Below, one piece after another: positions 26,822-35,396 of a stretch of 64,000 nucleotides of DNA. Made by a program: the position numbers and the translations under genes. Within the stretch, counting starts at the first letter, position 1. Every line of letters starts with the position of its first letter. The DNA comes from CALJFL01 sp047633055 (GTDB taxonomy: Bacteria; Pseudomonadota; Gammaproteobacteria; Pseudomonadales; Halieaceae): the NCBI GenBank assembly GCA_047633055.1, contig JBLIEI010000016.1:7436-71435 (forward strand). The letters are read 5' to 3'. The notes beneath the pieces are model-generated. The model was not told the origin of the DNA and did no database searches. It saw only the letters and a program-made list of their open reading frames with translations.

Positions 26822-27473
26822 AATCATCGATAACCCGGAGGCTACTTATACTCTGCTGTTGGGCATCGGTTCGACCCTGTGCCTGATACTCAGCGATGCG
26901 ACTCAGTTCCGCCCCGGTAGACTGCTGTTTAAACCACTGGCAGCGCTCTCATTTGTTTATCTAGCTTGGGCTCTGAGTGCCACTGACACTGTCTACGGCC
27001 GCTGGCTGTTGGCGGGGCTGCTCACCTGCATGGTCGGAGATTTATGCCTGATGCAGGAAGGTCAAGCGGCGTTTCTTGCCGGCTTAAGTGCTTTCCTTTG
27101 CGGCCACCTTCTGTATGTGATGGCGTTTATGCACCTGGGGTTCAACGCGGTGGCTTTGTTAGTCGGCAGCGTACCGGCCCTTATATTACTGTTTTTAAGT
27201 ACCCGGTGGCTGCGCCCACATCTGCCGCCGGCGATGAAGCTTCCGGTGTATGCCTATATCCTGGTGATTACCGCCATGCTCCTTGCAGCTTGTCTGACCA
27301 CCCATAATTCCGCTGGGCTTGTCATACTCACTGGCGCCTGGGGTTTTGCCATCTCTGATTTGGCTGTCGCGCGACAACAGTTCGTGAAGAAAACAAAACT
27401 GAATGGCATGTGGGGCACCCCTCTTTACTTTGCCTCTCAACTACTGCTGGCTGCCTCGGTCAGCTTCATCTAA
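26814..27473 (+). CDS. YhhN/TMEM86-family membrane protein
   Basis: 219 residues with about 7-8 membrane helices. Contains the family features FKPLAALSFVYLAW, GLLTCMVGDLCLM and FLCGHLLYVMAF; animal TMEM86 proteins are lysoplasmalogenases, while the bacterial role is unclear. The apparent start is TTG at 26814, overlapping the panE stop by 8 nt, with AAGG nearby. It converges closely with the kinase gene (6-nt gap). Confidence 0.85.
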   Translation: MNEIIDNPEATYTLLLGIGSTLCLILSDATQFRPGRLLFKPLAALSFVYLAWALSATDTVYGRWLLAGLLTCMVGDLCLMQEGQAAFLAGLSAFLCGHLLYVMAFMHLGFNAVALLVGSVPALILLFLSTRWLRPHLPPAMKLPVYAYILVITAMLLAACLTTHNSAGLVILTGAWGFAISDLAVARQQFVKKTKLNGMWGTPLYFASQLLLAASVSFI

Positions 27474-27479
27474 ACCCAG

Positions 27480-28901
27480 TCACTTCATGTAAAGCGCTCG
27501 GGCCGAAGATTGGACGGCGTCCTGCCATTGGCTTTTATCGTCATCAGCCAACAACATCGCCTGTTGCCGCCACTCCTTATCCGCCCGAACGCGACTAAAC
27601 TCAAGTAAGCAGACGCTGGCATTACAGCGCATATCAATGCCTAGACGTTCGTCTGCCTGGGCCAAGAGATCTGGCGGCGGTGCTGTAGAGAAATGCGTGA
27701 TCGGCGCCACCCCTTCACCGGTAAATCGAACCCGGCCCAGTGCCCGTTGCGCCACGGCCATCAGTTCGGTTCGCACCAAGGTGATATCAATATCGCCGGC
27801 TCGACCAACCTGTGGACCCATAGCGATATTTGGACCCAGAAAATGAACCGTTTGCGGACTGAGCCAGGTCCACGCCATCAACCCTGCGCACAGCCCCGTT
27901 ACCGCAACACCAGCAAACAAACAGTGCGGATGCCCGATCGCTACCTGACGCCAAAACTCCAGGGACAGCAACCCGGGGGGCGGGGGCTCATAAGTCGTCC
28001 TGCGCTCCTCACTCTCCTGCTGGGGAATAACATCTTCACGACGAAACCAGGGCCTGGCTTCAACATCCAGCGTGTTGCCCAAATGCAGCGGCAATGACCG
28101 TCGCACCGCACGGATCACACGGCGCACTTCGTGCGTATTATCAGGACGTTTGTCTGGTTCTTTTTGCAATAGCCTGTATACCAGCCCGCGCAGTTCATCG
28201 CCAATGAGGCTGCCATCCACTCCCGTATCAGCTAGTTGTGGGCGTTCCTGTGCCAGCAAGCGATCGACATCAAACTGGCCATCTGTAAAGAAGGCATGCT
28301 CACCCATTAACATGCGATAGAGCAGACAACCCAAAGCGAATAAATCGGTACGTACATCCAGGCGTTCCCTCATACACTGCTCAGGCGCCAATGCACTGGC
28401 ACTACCTGCGCCCACACTCGCGTCGCCGGCATTATCGGCAATACCGAAATCTGTTAGCTTGGCCCTGCCCTCTCGGGTAATCAGGATATTAGCCGCCTTA
28501 ACGTCACCGTGAACAATGCCTGCTTGTCGTGAGGCGGCTAATGCGGCTGAAACATCTGCCGCTATATGCAGAGCGCTGGACTGGGATATCTGTACCACAG
28601 CCAGCAGTTCCTCCAGATCGCAGCCGGGGACGTACTCCATGATCAGTGCCAGGTTTTCGCGGGTCACCACCATGTCAAATATCTTGACCAGACGCGGACT
28701 ATCCAATGCCGCGACCAGGCGGGCTTCCCGCAGCAACTGTCTACGAGCAGCACGCCGCTCTGGCTGGGGATAGAGTTTAATAGCAACCTGGCGATGCAAC
28801 CTTTCGTCAAAGCCAAGAAAGACACGGCCCTGCCCACCACGCTTTATCAAACGCAGCAGTCTGTAGGGCCCAACCCGATTCGTCGTCACACGGCCAATCA
28901 C
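27480..28901 (-). CDS. Transmembrane serine/threonine protein kinase (Hanks type)
   Basis: 473 residues from GTG at 28901, which overlaps the upstream stop by 4 nt; another GTG at 28934 would add 11 residues (numbers below use that longer form). Kinase domain about 24-280: Gly loop IKRGGQGRVFLG, VAIK lysine K53, E70, catalytic VHGDVKAANIL (D144, N149; Gly replaces Arg of HRD), DFG at 162-164, APE at 183-185. A juxtamembrane segment, one helix (about 336-357) and a 125-residue outer domain with C437 and C442 follow, the layout of a receptor kinase. It is encoded with an FHA-sigma54 activator, its probable partner. Confidence 0.92.
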   Translation of the reverse strand: MIGRVTTNRVGPYRLLRLIKRGGQGRVFLGFDERLHRQVAIKLYPQPERRAARRQLLREARLVAALDSPRLVKIFDMVVTRENLALIMEYVPGCDLEELLAVVQISQSSALHIAADVSAALAASRQAGIVHGDVKAANILITREGRAKLTDFGIADNAGDASVGAGSASALAPEQCMRERLDVRTDLFALGCLLYRMLMGEHAFFTDGQFDVDRLLAQERPQLADTGVDGSLIGDELRGLVYRLLQKEPDKRPDNTHEVRRVIRAVRRSLPLHLGNTLDVEARPWFRREDVIPQQESEERRTTYEPPPPGLLSLEFWRQVAIGHPHCLFAGVAVTGLCAGLMAWTWLSPQTVHFLGPNIAMGPQVGRAGDIDITLVRTELMAVAQRALGRVRFTGEGVAPITHFSTAPPPDLLAQADERLGIDMRCNASVCLLEFSRVRADKEWRQQAMLLADDDKSQWQDAVQSSARALYMK

Positions 28902-30499
28902 ATGGGCGCACCTGGGACCATACCCACCCTGCACTCTCGCAGTCGTGCGCGCAAACCGTGGCGAGATACTTTGAACTTGAGAGCGGCTTGGGCGAAATCA
29001 CCGGCGCAGGCGTTAAGCATTTGCTGCAGCTCAGCGAGCGGAATATCGGCAGCCAACCGAAGTTGTGGTGAATGATCGATATATTTATAAACGGACTGAC
29101 GCGTAACACCCAGTTGTTTTGCCGCTACTGCAACCTGGTAGTCCGCAGCCAGCAAAGCCGCATCAATTTCAGCGTGACTTGCTACAACAAACGGTCGTCG
29201 TTTTTTCTTGGAGTCAAGGGCAGTAGGTGGCGGCGAGCTCTCCCACTGCGTTAGCTCTCGCTCCAGTTTCTGCGGCAGAACCAGCTCAGCGTCACTGGCC
29301 AGTACTACCTGTGCTATGACATTCGCCAGCTGGCGTACATTGCCCGGCCAGGGATACCGTAACAGAAGGTGGAAAAGTTCTGCCCACAGTGCGAGGCCTG
29401 TCTCGGTACTGGCGGGACCTGGAAGCAAGGCGATTTTATCCTGTTCTGCGCAGGCCGATTGCAGGAAGTACCAAGCCAACTCGCCAATATCTTCCCGGTG
29501 ACACCTCAGTGGTTGCACCGTTATTTCGGTTGCCGCCAGGCGATACCGAAGCGCGGCCTTAAAACCACTGCCCGGATTATCGAGATCAGCGTCAGTTGCA
29601 GAAATAATTCGCAAATCCACGCTCAATAGCGAACCGCCCACCGGCTGTATCTCGCGTTGCTGGACGGCCCGTAATAGCTGTGACTGAATCTCTTGCGGTG
29701 TGTCACCGACCTCGTCAAGAAATAAACTACCGCCCGCCGCCTGCTGAAAAAAGCCCGCTGTATTGCCTGAGGCGCCGGTGAAAGCACCGCGCACGGTGCC
29801 AAACAACAGGGCCGGAGCGAGGCTCGGTGTAATTGCCGCCATATTGACGGCCACCAGCGGCCGCTTAGCCCGAACGCTCTTATTGTGCAGTGCGCGTGCC
29901 ACCAGCTCCTTGCCCGAGCCAGTTTCACCCAGTATCAGCACGTCATCAGGACGTGCCGCCAAGCGCGTTATTTGCTCGCGCAAGGCAACCATGTATGTAC
30001 TGCTCCCGACCATGCCATCATTGGCACTGCCCGCAGGCACACCCTTTCGCGCTTGGTTAACGCCCCGTCTGCGCAATAACAAAACTACCGAATGACCTAA
30101 AAAAACACTGATCCCTGCGTCCAGTTGTTCGATGCTAAACGCTCTCTCCTCATCCAACTCTTCGCCATCCACCCGGCAGCGGCAGGCCCCCGGGCATTTG
30201 CCAATACGGATTCCACCAGGCGCAGGTTTAAGGCGCAGAGCGTTGCGACTGACATGTCGATCATCAAGACTGAGCTCCCCCTCACCGACAACACTTTGCT
30301 GGCTGGTAAAAAGCGGGGTGTAACGGCCCAGCAGCAGGGTCTTACCTCGAGAATCCGCCGGTAATATCGCCCGGGTACCGATACGGAGGGCATCAGGGTG
30401 AAATACGATAGTCAACTCAAGACGTCTAGGTGAGTTGGAGGGTGACAGGCTCGCGAAGACAGAGCGTAATGTCGCCTCTTGCGTTTGGTCTTTCGGCAT
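28898..30499 (-). CDS. FHA-domain sigma54-dependent transcriptional activator
   Basis: About 533 residues from the ATG at 30499; GTG at 30508 is the alternative (numbers below use that form), and neither has a clear ribosome-binding site. An N-terminal FHA domain (about 45-145: LLLGRYTP, SLDDRHVSRNALRL) replaces the usual response-regulator domain. The AAA+ core has Walker A GETGSGKE (194-201), the sigma54-contacting GAFTGA loop (241-246), Walker B LFLDE and PWPGNVRQL. The C-terminus has a Fis-type helix-turn-helix (about 457-478) and a second similar helix pair (about 504-523). It should activate RpoN promoters on a phospho-Thr signal. It overlaps the kinase gene. Confidence 0.93.
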   Translation of the reverse strand: MPKDQTQEATLRSVFASLSPSNSPRRLELTIVFHPDALRIGTRAILPADSRGKTLLLGRYTPLFTSQQSVVGEGELSLDDRHVSRNALRLKPAPGGIRIGKCPGACRCRVDGEELDEERAFSIEQLDAGISVFLGHSVVLLLRRRGVNQARKGVPAGSANDGMVGSSTYMVALREQITRLAARPDDVLILGETGSGKELVARALHNKSVRAKRPLVAVNMAAITPSLAPALLFGTVRGAFTGASGNTAGFFQQAAGGSLFLDEVGDTPQEIQSQLLRAVQQREIQPVGGSLLSVDLRIISATDADLDNPGSGFKAALRYRLAATEITVQPLRCHREDIGELAWYFLQSACAEQDKIALLPGPASTETGLALWAELFHLLLRYPWPGNVRQLANVIAQVVLASDAELVLPQKLERELTQWESSPPPTALDSKKKRRPFVVASHAEIDAALLAADYQVAVAAKQLGVTRQSVYKYIDHSPQLRLAADIPLAELQQMLNACAGDFAQAALKFKVSRHGLRARLRECRVGMVPGAPM

Positions 30500-30602
30500 A
30501 TGTGGCACTGCTTGCGGGTAATAAAGGGGTACAGCTACCTCAAGGTTAGCAGTAAAACCAGAAAGTGCCCGATGGCCGAACGACCCACACCGTAAGCAGT
30601 GG

Positions 30603-31478
30603 CTACAGAAAAAGTTCCAACAAAGAAAACACTACAAACCAGCAGGCGCCGCTTCGTACCAGTAAAGCACCCAGCTCGCGGGCCTCAGCTGCGGCAGCAA
30701 GACCAAAGTCGCCAGCATCGGCGGCATTGGGGGCAACCCCCACCGCACTGCGACTGACATCACTGAGAATGTCGCCAGCGGTACAACCTGAACCGGGGAA
30801 CATTTCAGCTAGTACCTTGCGGCTGCGGACAAAGTCCCCTGCCAGAGCGAAGGTTAAAGCCAGTAAGCGCGCGGGAAGCCAGTCCGCCACAGCTATCCAG
30901 CGCCTGGCTGTGGCCGGCGAACTGCCACTGAGCGATATCTGCAGGAGTCGGTAGGTTAAGGCGGCCGCCGGGCCCAGCAACACAAAATAGAATACCACCG
31001 CAAACCAGCGTTGATAGCCTTCATAAACCAGAGAGCCGATCAGGCTCTTGTGCACCTGCTCAGGAGAAGAGACGCCGTCCTCCTCTTTATCGGTTTCTGC
31101 TGAGCCCGATGGGTTTGGAGAAAAAGATAATTCTGCCTGCAAATACAGCCAGCCCGCTTCAAAATCGCCCTGCTGCACGTAATTTGAGTAGCGCTCGACC
31201 AGCGTAGAAAAATTCTTACGGCCGAAGCTGTAGTACAAAACGCCAGCGGCGGCACCAATCCACAACAATCCAAACAGTGTTGACTCCAAAACGCCCTGCA
31301 CAACCACCACTAGCAGCGCCGGCACCAGAATCAACAAAGTAAACCCCAACGGTTGCGACAAACCGCTGCCCCAGACTTTAGTTTGCCAGCCTAGAAACCA
31401 GCTATCGTAACGGTCGCCACGAATTTCACCCCATACCTGCAGCATGACAACTGCAATAATTAGTGCCAGAAATGTCAT
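30603..31478 (-). CDS. ampE: AmpE-family membrane protein
   Basis: 291 residues with four membrane regions and a cytoplasmic domain (about 90-165); FGRKNFSTLVERYSNYVQQGD and YEGYQRWFAVVFYFVLLGPAAALTYR match AmpE. Part of the ampDE pair linked to cell-wall recycling and beta-lactamase signalling; the biochemical role is not settled. The start overlaps ampD by 4 nt. Confidence 0.92.
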   Translation of the reverse strand: MTFLALIIAVVMLQVWGEIRGDRYDSWFLGWQTKVWGSGLSQPLGFTLLILVPALLVVVVQGVLESTLFGLLWIGAAAGVLYYSFGRKNFSTLVERYSNYVQQGDFEAGWLYLQAELSFSPNPSGSAETDKEEDGVSSPEQVHKSLIGSLVYEGYQRWFAVVFYFVLLGPAAALTYRLLQISLSGSSPATARRWIAVADWLPARLLALTFALAGDFVRSRKVLAEMFPGSGCTAGDILSDVSRSAVGVAPNAADAGDFGLAAAAEARELGALLVRSGACWFVVFSLLELFL

Positions 31479-32041
31479 TTCCCGTTTTCCCCCGCCGCCA
31501 GTGTCGACCGATAGTAGTCCCAGTCAAAAGCAGGCCCGGGATCGGTCTTGCGCCCGGGCGAAATATCACTGTGGCCTACAATACGGTCCGCGTCCAGCTT
31601 ACTGTAGTGTGCGACAAGCGTTTTAGAAAGACCTGTCAGCACAACATATTGAGCTTTTGTGTAAGGTTCCTCATTGGTACCTTCCAATTCAACACCAATG
31701 CTAAAATCGTTACAGTTATCAGCCCCTTGGTATTGCGAAACACCCGCGTGCCAAGCGCGATCATCACAGCTCACAAACTGGAGTAACTCACCGCAGCGCT
31801 TAATCAGCATGTGAGCGGACACCTCCATACCTCTTATTTCTTCGAAATAGGGATGCTGCGACCAATCAAGGCAGTTACAAAAGAACCGTTCAATACTGTC
31901 TCCGCCGTACTCTCCGGGTGGCAGGGAAATATTGTGTATGACCAGTAAGTCAGGCTCTATCGACTCAGGACGAAGCCCACAGTTGGGAGATGGCACCCGT
32001 CTAGCACCCTTAACCCAGCCCTCATGCATTTCAAATTTCAT
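31475..32041 (-). CDS. ampD: 1,6-anhydro-N-acetylmuramyl-L-alanine amidase
   Basis: 188 residues, cytoplasmic zinc amidase of the amidase_2 family that releases peptide from anhydro-muropeptides during peptidoglycan recycling. Zinc ligands H36 (VIHNISLPPGEYG), H157 and D167 (VGHSDISPGRKTDPGP); catalytic Glu in SIGVELEGT and Lys165. No signal peptide, as expected for AmpD rather than AmiD. Diverges from nadC, the same neighbour seen in other gammaproteobacteria. Confidence 0.95.
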   Translation of the reverse strand: MKFEMHEGWVKGARRVPSPNCGLRPESIEPDLLVIHNISLPPGEYGGDSIERFFCNCLDWSQHPYFEEIRGMEVSAHMLIKRCGELLQFVSCDDRAWHAGVSQYQGADNCNDFSIGVELEGTNEEPYTKAQYVVLTGLSKTLVAHYSKLDADRIVGHSDISPGRKTDPGPAFDWDYYRSTLAAGENGK

Positions 32042-32145
32042 TGATCCTCGCTAAAACACTGGCCGACCTCAAGCACAGACTAACAGGCCCCCATCACAGC
32101 TGCTACAATCCACGCCACATCAAGAAACCCTCACCTCAAGATACT

Positions 32146-32982
32146 ATGACACACACGATAAACTCAGATACGGTTGCAGAAAATGTGCGCGCAGCGTTGG
32201 CAGAAGACGTCGGCAGCGGTGACATCACCGCTAGCCTGATAGCACCCGAACAGATTGGATATGCACAGGTAATAACGCGAGAGGACGGCGTGCTTTGTGG
32301 CGTTGCATGGGTTGATGCCGTGTTCGCACAGGTCGATGCCAATATCGAAATCCAATGGTGCTGCAAGGACGGCGAACGAATCAGCGCCGGACAAATCCTG
32401 TTTTCGGTAAAGGGGCCCACCCGGAGCTTATTAACCGGAGAGCGGGTCGCCCTTAATTTCTTGCAGCTCCTCTCAGGCACGGCTACCACCTGCCGTCAGT
32501 ACGCCGACCTGGTGGCAGAGACCTCAGTCAGTTTGTTGGATACGCGCAAAACAATTCCCGGCTTACGTCATGCTCAGAAATACGCTGTTTGCACTGGCGG
32601 TTGCTATAACCACCGTATCGGCTTGTTTGATGCGTTCCTGATCAAAGAAAATCATATTGCTGGCTGTGGCGGCATTGCAGAAGCCGTACAAAAAGCTCGC
32701 CAGATTGCGCCAGATAAGCTGGTGGAGGTGGAAGTAGAGACGCTGGAAGAATTGCAGGAGGCCCTCGCCGCACGTTGTGACAGGGTCATGCTGGACAATT
32801 TTTCGCTGGTTGAAATGAAGGCAGCAGTTGCCATGGTTGAGGGTAAACTCGCGCTTGAAGCTTCCGGCAATATCACTACCGATACACTGATATCCATAGC
32901 AAAAACTGGCGTGGACTACATTTCCATTGGCGCTTTAACCAAGGACTGCAACGCTCTCGACCTGTCAATGAGATTGATCTAG
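32146..32982 (+). CDS. nadC: Nicotinate-nucleotide pyrophosphorylase (quinolinate phosphoribosyltransferase)
   Basis: 278 residues from the ATG at 32146; upstream codons in this frame overlap the ampD promoter region and lack similarity. Converts quinolinate and PRPP to nicotinate mononucleotide in NAD synthesis. Motifs: LAEDVGSGDIT, LLDTRKTIPGLRHAQKYAV, GGCYNHRIGLFDAFLIKENH, VEVETLEE, LDNFS and EASGNI. Full length and intact. Confidence 0.96.
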   Translation: MTHTINSDTVAENVRAALAEDVGSGDITASLIAPEQIGYAQVITREDGVLCGVAWVDAVFAQVDANIEIQWCCKDGERISAGQILFSVKGPTRSLLTGERVALNFLQLLSGTATTCRQYADLVAETSVSLLDTRKTIPGLRHAQKYAVCTGGCYNHRIGLFDAFLIKENHIAGCGGIAEAVQKARQIAPDKLVEVEVETLEELQEALAARCDRVMLDNFSLVEMKAAVAMVEGKLALEASGNITTDTLISIAKTGVDYISIGALTKDCNALDLSMRLI

Positions 32983-33002
32983 GTGCTAGCCGGACTCTGA
33001 GT

Positions 33003-33482
33003 CTAAGACAAAGGCGTTGAACTAACCAACACACCATTGTTATCGGCATAGAGAAAATCGCCAGGGCTGATGTCAACACCGCCGAATGATACCGGTATAT
33101 CACGCTGACCAACGCCAAGCTTCTCCGTTTTAACCGGCACCGAACCGAGAGCCTGCACGCCCAGCGCAGTCGTTCCAATCTCGTCTACATCGCGGATCAC
33201 ACCATGGATAATCAGGCCAGCCCAATTGTTCGCAGCAGCCTGCTCGGCGAGCATATCGCCTAGCAAAGCCCTGCGCCGTGAACCCCCTCCGTCGACGACA
33301 ATCACCCGGCCTTCACCCGCTTCGGCTACGATCTGTTTGACCAGCGAATTATCCTCATGGCATTTAATGGTTACCACCTGACCGGAAAAGGCATGCACAC
33401 CCCCATAGTTGTTGAACTGCAGCTCTATGGCGCGTGCCTGCGGTGCGTTGTCGGAGAGATCCGGTGTACTCAAAGTGCTCAT
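33003..33482 (-). CDS. rraA: RraA-family protein (ribonuclease E regulator / aldolase-like)
   Basis: 159 residues, aligning along its length with E. coli RraA (161), which inhibits RNase E: FNNYGGVHAFSGQVVTIKCHEDN, VVDGGGSRRRALLGDMLA, NFGGVDISPGDFLYADNNGV-like segments. Unlike E. coli RraA (VRQVDD), it has VIRDVDE, keeping the Arg-Asp pair used by the related HMG/CHA aldolases, so an enzymatic role is possible. ATG at 33482 has AGGT 6 nt upstream and lies 7 nt after the acyl-CoA dehydrogenase stop, implying one transcript. Confidence 0.88.
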   Translation of the reverse strand: MSTLSTPDLSDNAPQARAIELQFNNYGGVHAFSGQVVTIKCHEDNSLVKQIVAEAGEGRVIVVDGGGSRRRALLGDMLAEQAAANNWAGLIIHGVIRDVDEIGTTALGVQALGSVPVKTEKLGVGQRDIPVSFGGVDISPGDFLYADNNGVLVSSTPLS

Positions 33483-33489
33483 ATCGTAC

Positions 33490-35259
33490 CTACAGCCATG
33501 CCACTGGGTAGCTCTGCATAGTGCCTTGTGCATTGGTGATCGAACCGCCGTGCCCTGCGCATCTTGGCAGAACGTGCTCAGCGTAAAATACCGCCGTGGC
33601 TATCTTTTTAGGGTAAAACTGTCTGTCACTGCCCGACACAATCCGAGCATTGGCAACCAGCGCTGAGCGCGCCAGATGCCATCCACCCAGTAAGTAGCCC
33701 GTCATCATCATATAGTCAAAGGAGGCGCCCAAGGCTATTTCAGAGGATTCTTTCAGCGCTGCGAGGACTTGTCCGGTAGCGCGCTGATGTTGAGCCAGAG
33801 CTTCCGACAGCTGCCGCTGAATAATGGACAGCGCTGGATTCTCAACGGCCCCCAGCTCAACTACTGTCGACGTTACCGCTTCGAGCAATTCAGCCATGGC
33901 GCCACCATTGTCCCTACCAAGCTTACGAGACACCAGATCTGCTGCCTGAATACCGTTGGTGCCCTCATAGATTGAGGTAATACGAACGTCGCGCAGATAT
34001 TGGGCGGCGCCGGTTTCTTCGATATAGCCCATGCCCCCGTGAACCTGCACGCCCAGGGACGTGAGCTCCTGCCCGACCTCCGTCAGCCAACCTTTAATAA
34101 CAGGGATCATCAAGTCAACACGAAATTGGTGGCTGGCCCTAGCAGCCGGATCGCCATGGTGAGCCAGATCCATGTTCATGGCGTCGGAGTACGCCATCGC
34201 CCTGCCCGCTTCGATCAGTGCTTTCATAGTTAACAGCATACGTTTTACATCGGGGTGCTGAATAATAGGCACCCCGCCCTGTACTCGGTCGCGTGCATAG
34301 CCGACCGCCTTCTGATACGCGCCCTCCGCAGACCCCAGCCCCTGCAAGCCCACCTTGAGTCTAGCCTCATTCATCATGGTAAACATACAAGCAAGACCGC
34401 GATTCTCCTCACCGACCAGATAGCCAATGGCGCCATCATTGTCGCCAAAAGCCATCACACAGGTAGGACTGCCATGAATGCCCAGTTTGTGCTCACAGGA
34501 TACCGGGAAGACATCATTGCGCTCGCCGAGAGTGCCATCTGGATTGACCAGGAATTTGGGCACCAAGAATAGCGAAATACCTCTACTGCCCTCAGGTGCA
34601 CCCGGTACTTTGGCGAGCACCAGATGAACAATATTATCGGTGACCTCATGATCACCCCAGGTGATGTAAATTTTCTGACCGCTAATGCGGTAATAATCGC
34701 CCTCGGGCTCCGCTTTTGTCTTTATCACGGCCAGATCTGAGCCGGCCCCAGATTCAGTCAGGTTCATAGTGCCGGTCCACTCACCACTGTGCATTTTCTC
34801 AAGGTATGTCTGCTTCAGGTTATCGCTGCCGTGGGTCGCAATAGCCAGGGCGGCGCCACTGCTCAAAAAGGGTGCCAGGGCAAACGCCATATTAGCCCCA
34901 TTCCACATCTCACAACTTGCGGTACCGTAAAGCTCGGGCAAACCCTGTCCGCCATGTTCAACACGGGCGGAGATGCCCACCCAGCCTCCGGCTCCCATCT
35001 GCTGCAGAGCCTTATCATAGCCCGGAGATACCGTCACCCGACCATCTTTGCAGGTCGCGGGCTGCGCATCACCCACCGGGCGTAGAGGCGCAAGCACGTC
35101 GCCGGCAAATTTTGCAGCCTCATCCAAAAGGGCCGTCGTCAGGTCCGGCCCGACACCCATCCCTTCGAAACCATCCAGTCCACCCAGTGCTTCTTCCACC
35201 TGCAGTAATTCGTCGATAACGAAGCTCATATCTTCAAGAGGTGCACGATAATAAGGCAT
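33490..35259 (-). CDS. Acyl-CoA dehydrogenase, long DmdC-like form
   Basis: 589 residues: a flavoprotein with N-terminal helical, middle beta and C-terminal helical domains plus the extra C-terminal domain of the 590-600-residue subgroup that includes 3-methylmercaptopropionyl-CoA dehydrogenase (DmdC). FAD-binding TMNLTESGAGSDL (164-176), KIYITWGDHE, and catalytic Glu432 in IYEGTNGIQAADL. The true substrate (fatty acyl-CoA or DMSP-derived) cannot be told from sequence. AGGAAT 7 nt before the ATG. A LysR regulator is divergent; the RraA-family gene follows after 7 nt. Confidence 0.9.
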   Translation of the reverse strand: MPYYRAPLEDMSFVIDELLQVEEALGGLDGFEGMGVGPDLTTALLDEAAKFAGDVLAPLRPVGDAQPATCKDGRVTVSPGYDKALQQMGAGGWVGISARVEHGGQGLPELYGTASCEMWNGANMAFALAPFLSSGAALAIATHGSDNLKQTYLEKMHSGEWTGTMNLTESGAGSDLAVIKTKAEPEGDYYRISGQKIYITWGDHEVTDNIVHLVLAKVPGAPEGSRGISLFLVPKFLVNPDGTLGERNDVFPVSCEHKLGIHGSPTCVMAFGDNDGAIGYLVGEENRGLACMFTMMNEARLKVGLQGLGSAEGAYQKAVGYARDRVQGGVPIIQHPDVKRMLLTMKALIEAGRAMAYSDAMNMDLAHHGDPAARASHQFRVDLMIPVIKGWLTEVGQELTSLGVQVHGGMGYIEETGAAQYLRDVRITSIYEGTNGIQAADLVSRKLGRDNGGAMAELLEAVTSTVVELGAVENPALSIIQRQLSEALAQHQRATGQVLAALKESSEIALGASFDYMMMTGYLLGGWHLARSALVANARIVSGSDRQFYPKKIATAVFYAEHVLPRCAGHGGSITNAQGTMQSYPVAWL

Positions 35260-35396
35260 AAAAAATTCCTGGTTCGATAAACAATTTTAAACAGCGTTTG
35301 GTAATTCTATTGAGCCGAGTATAATTCTCCCAATCGATAGTTTCCATTTCCACCATTCACTGCGTGAATGAAATGGCTCGCCAAACGGAGCGTTCA

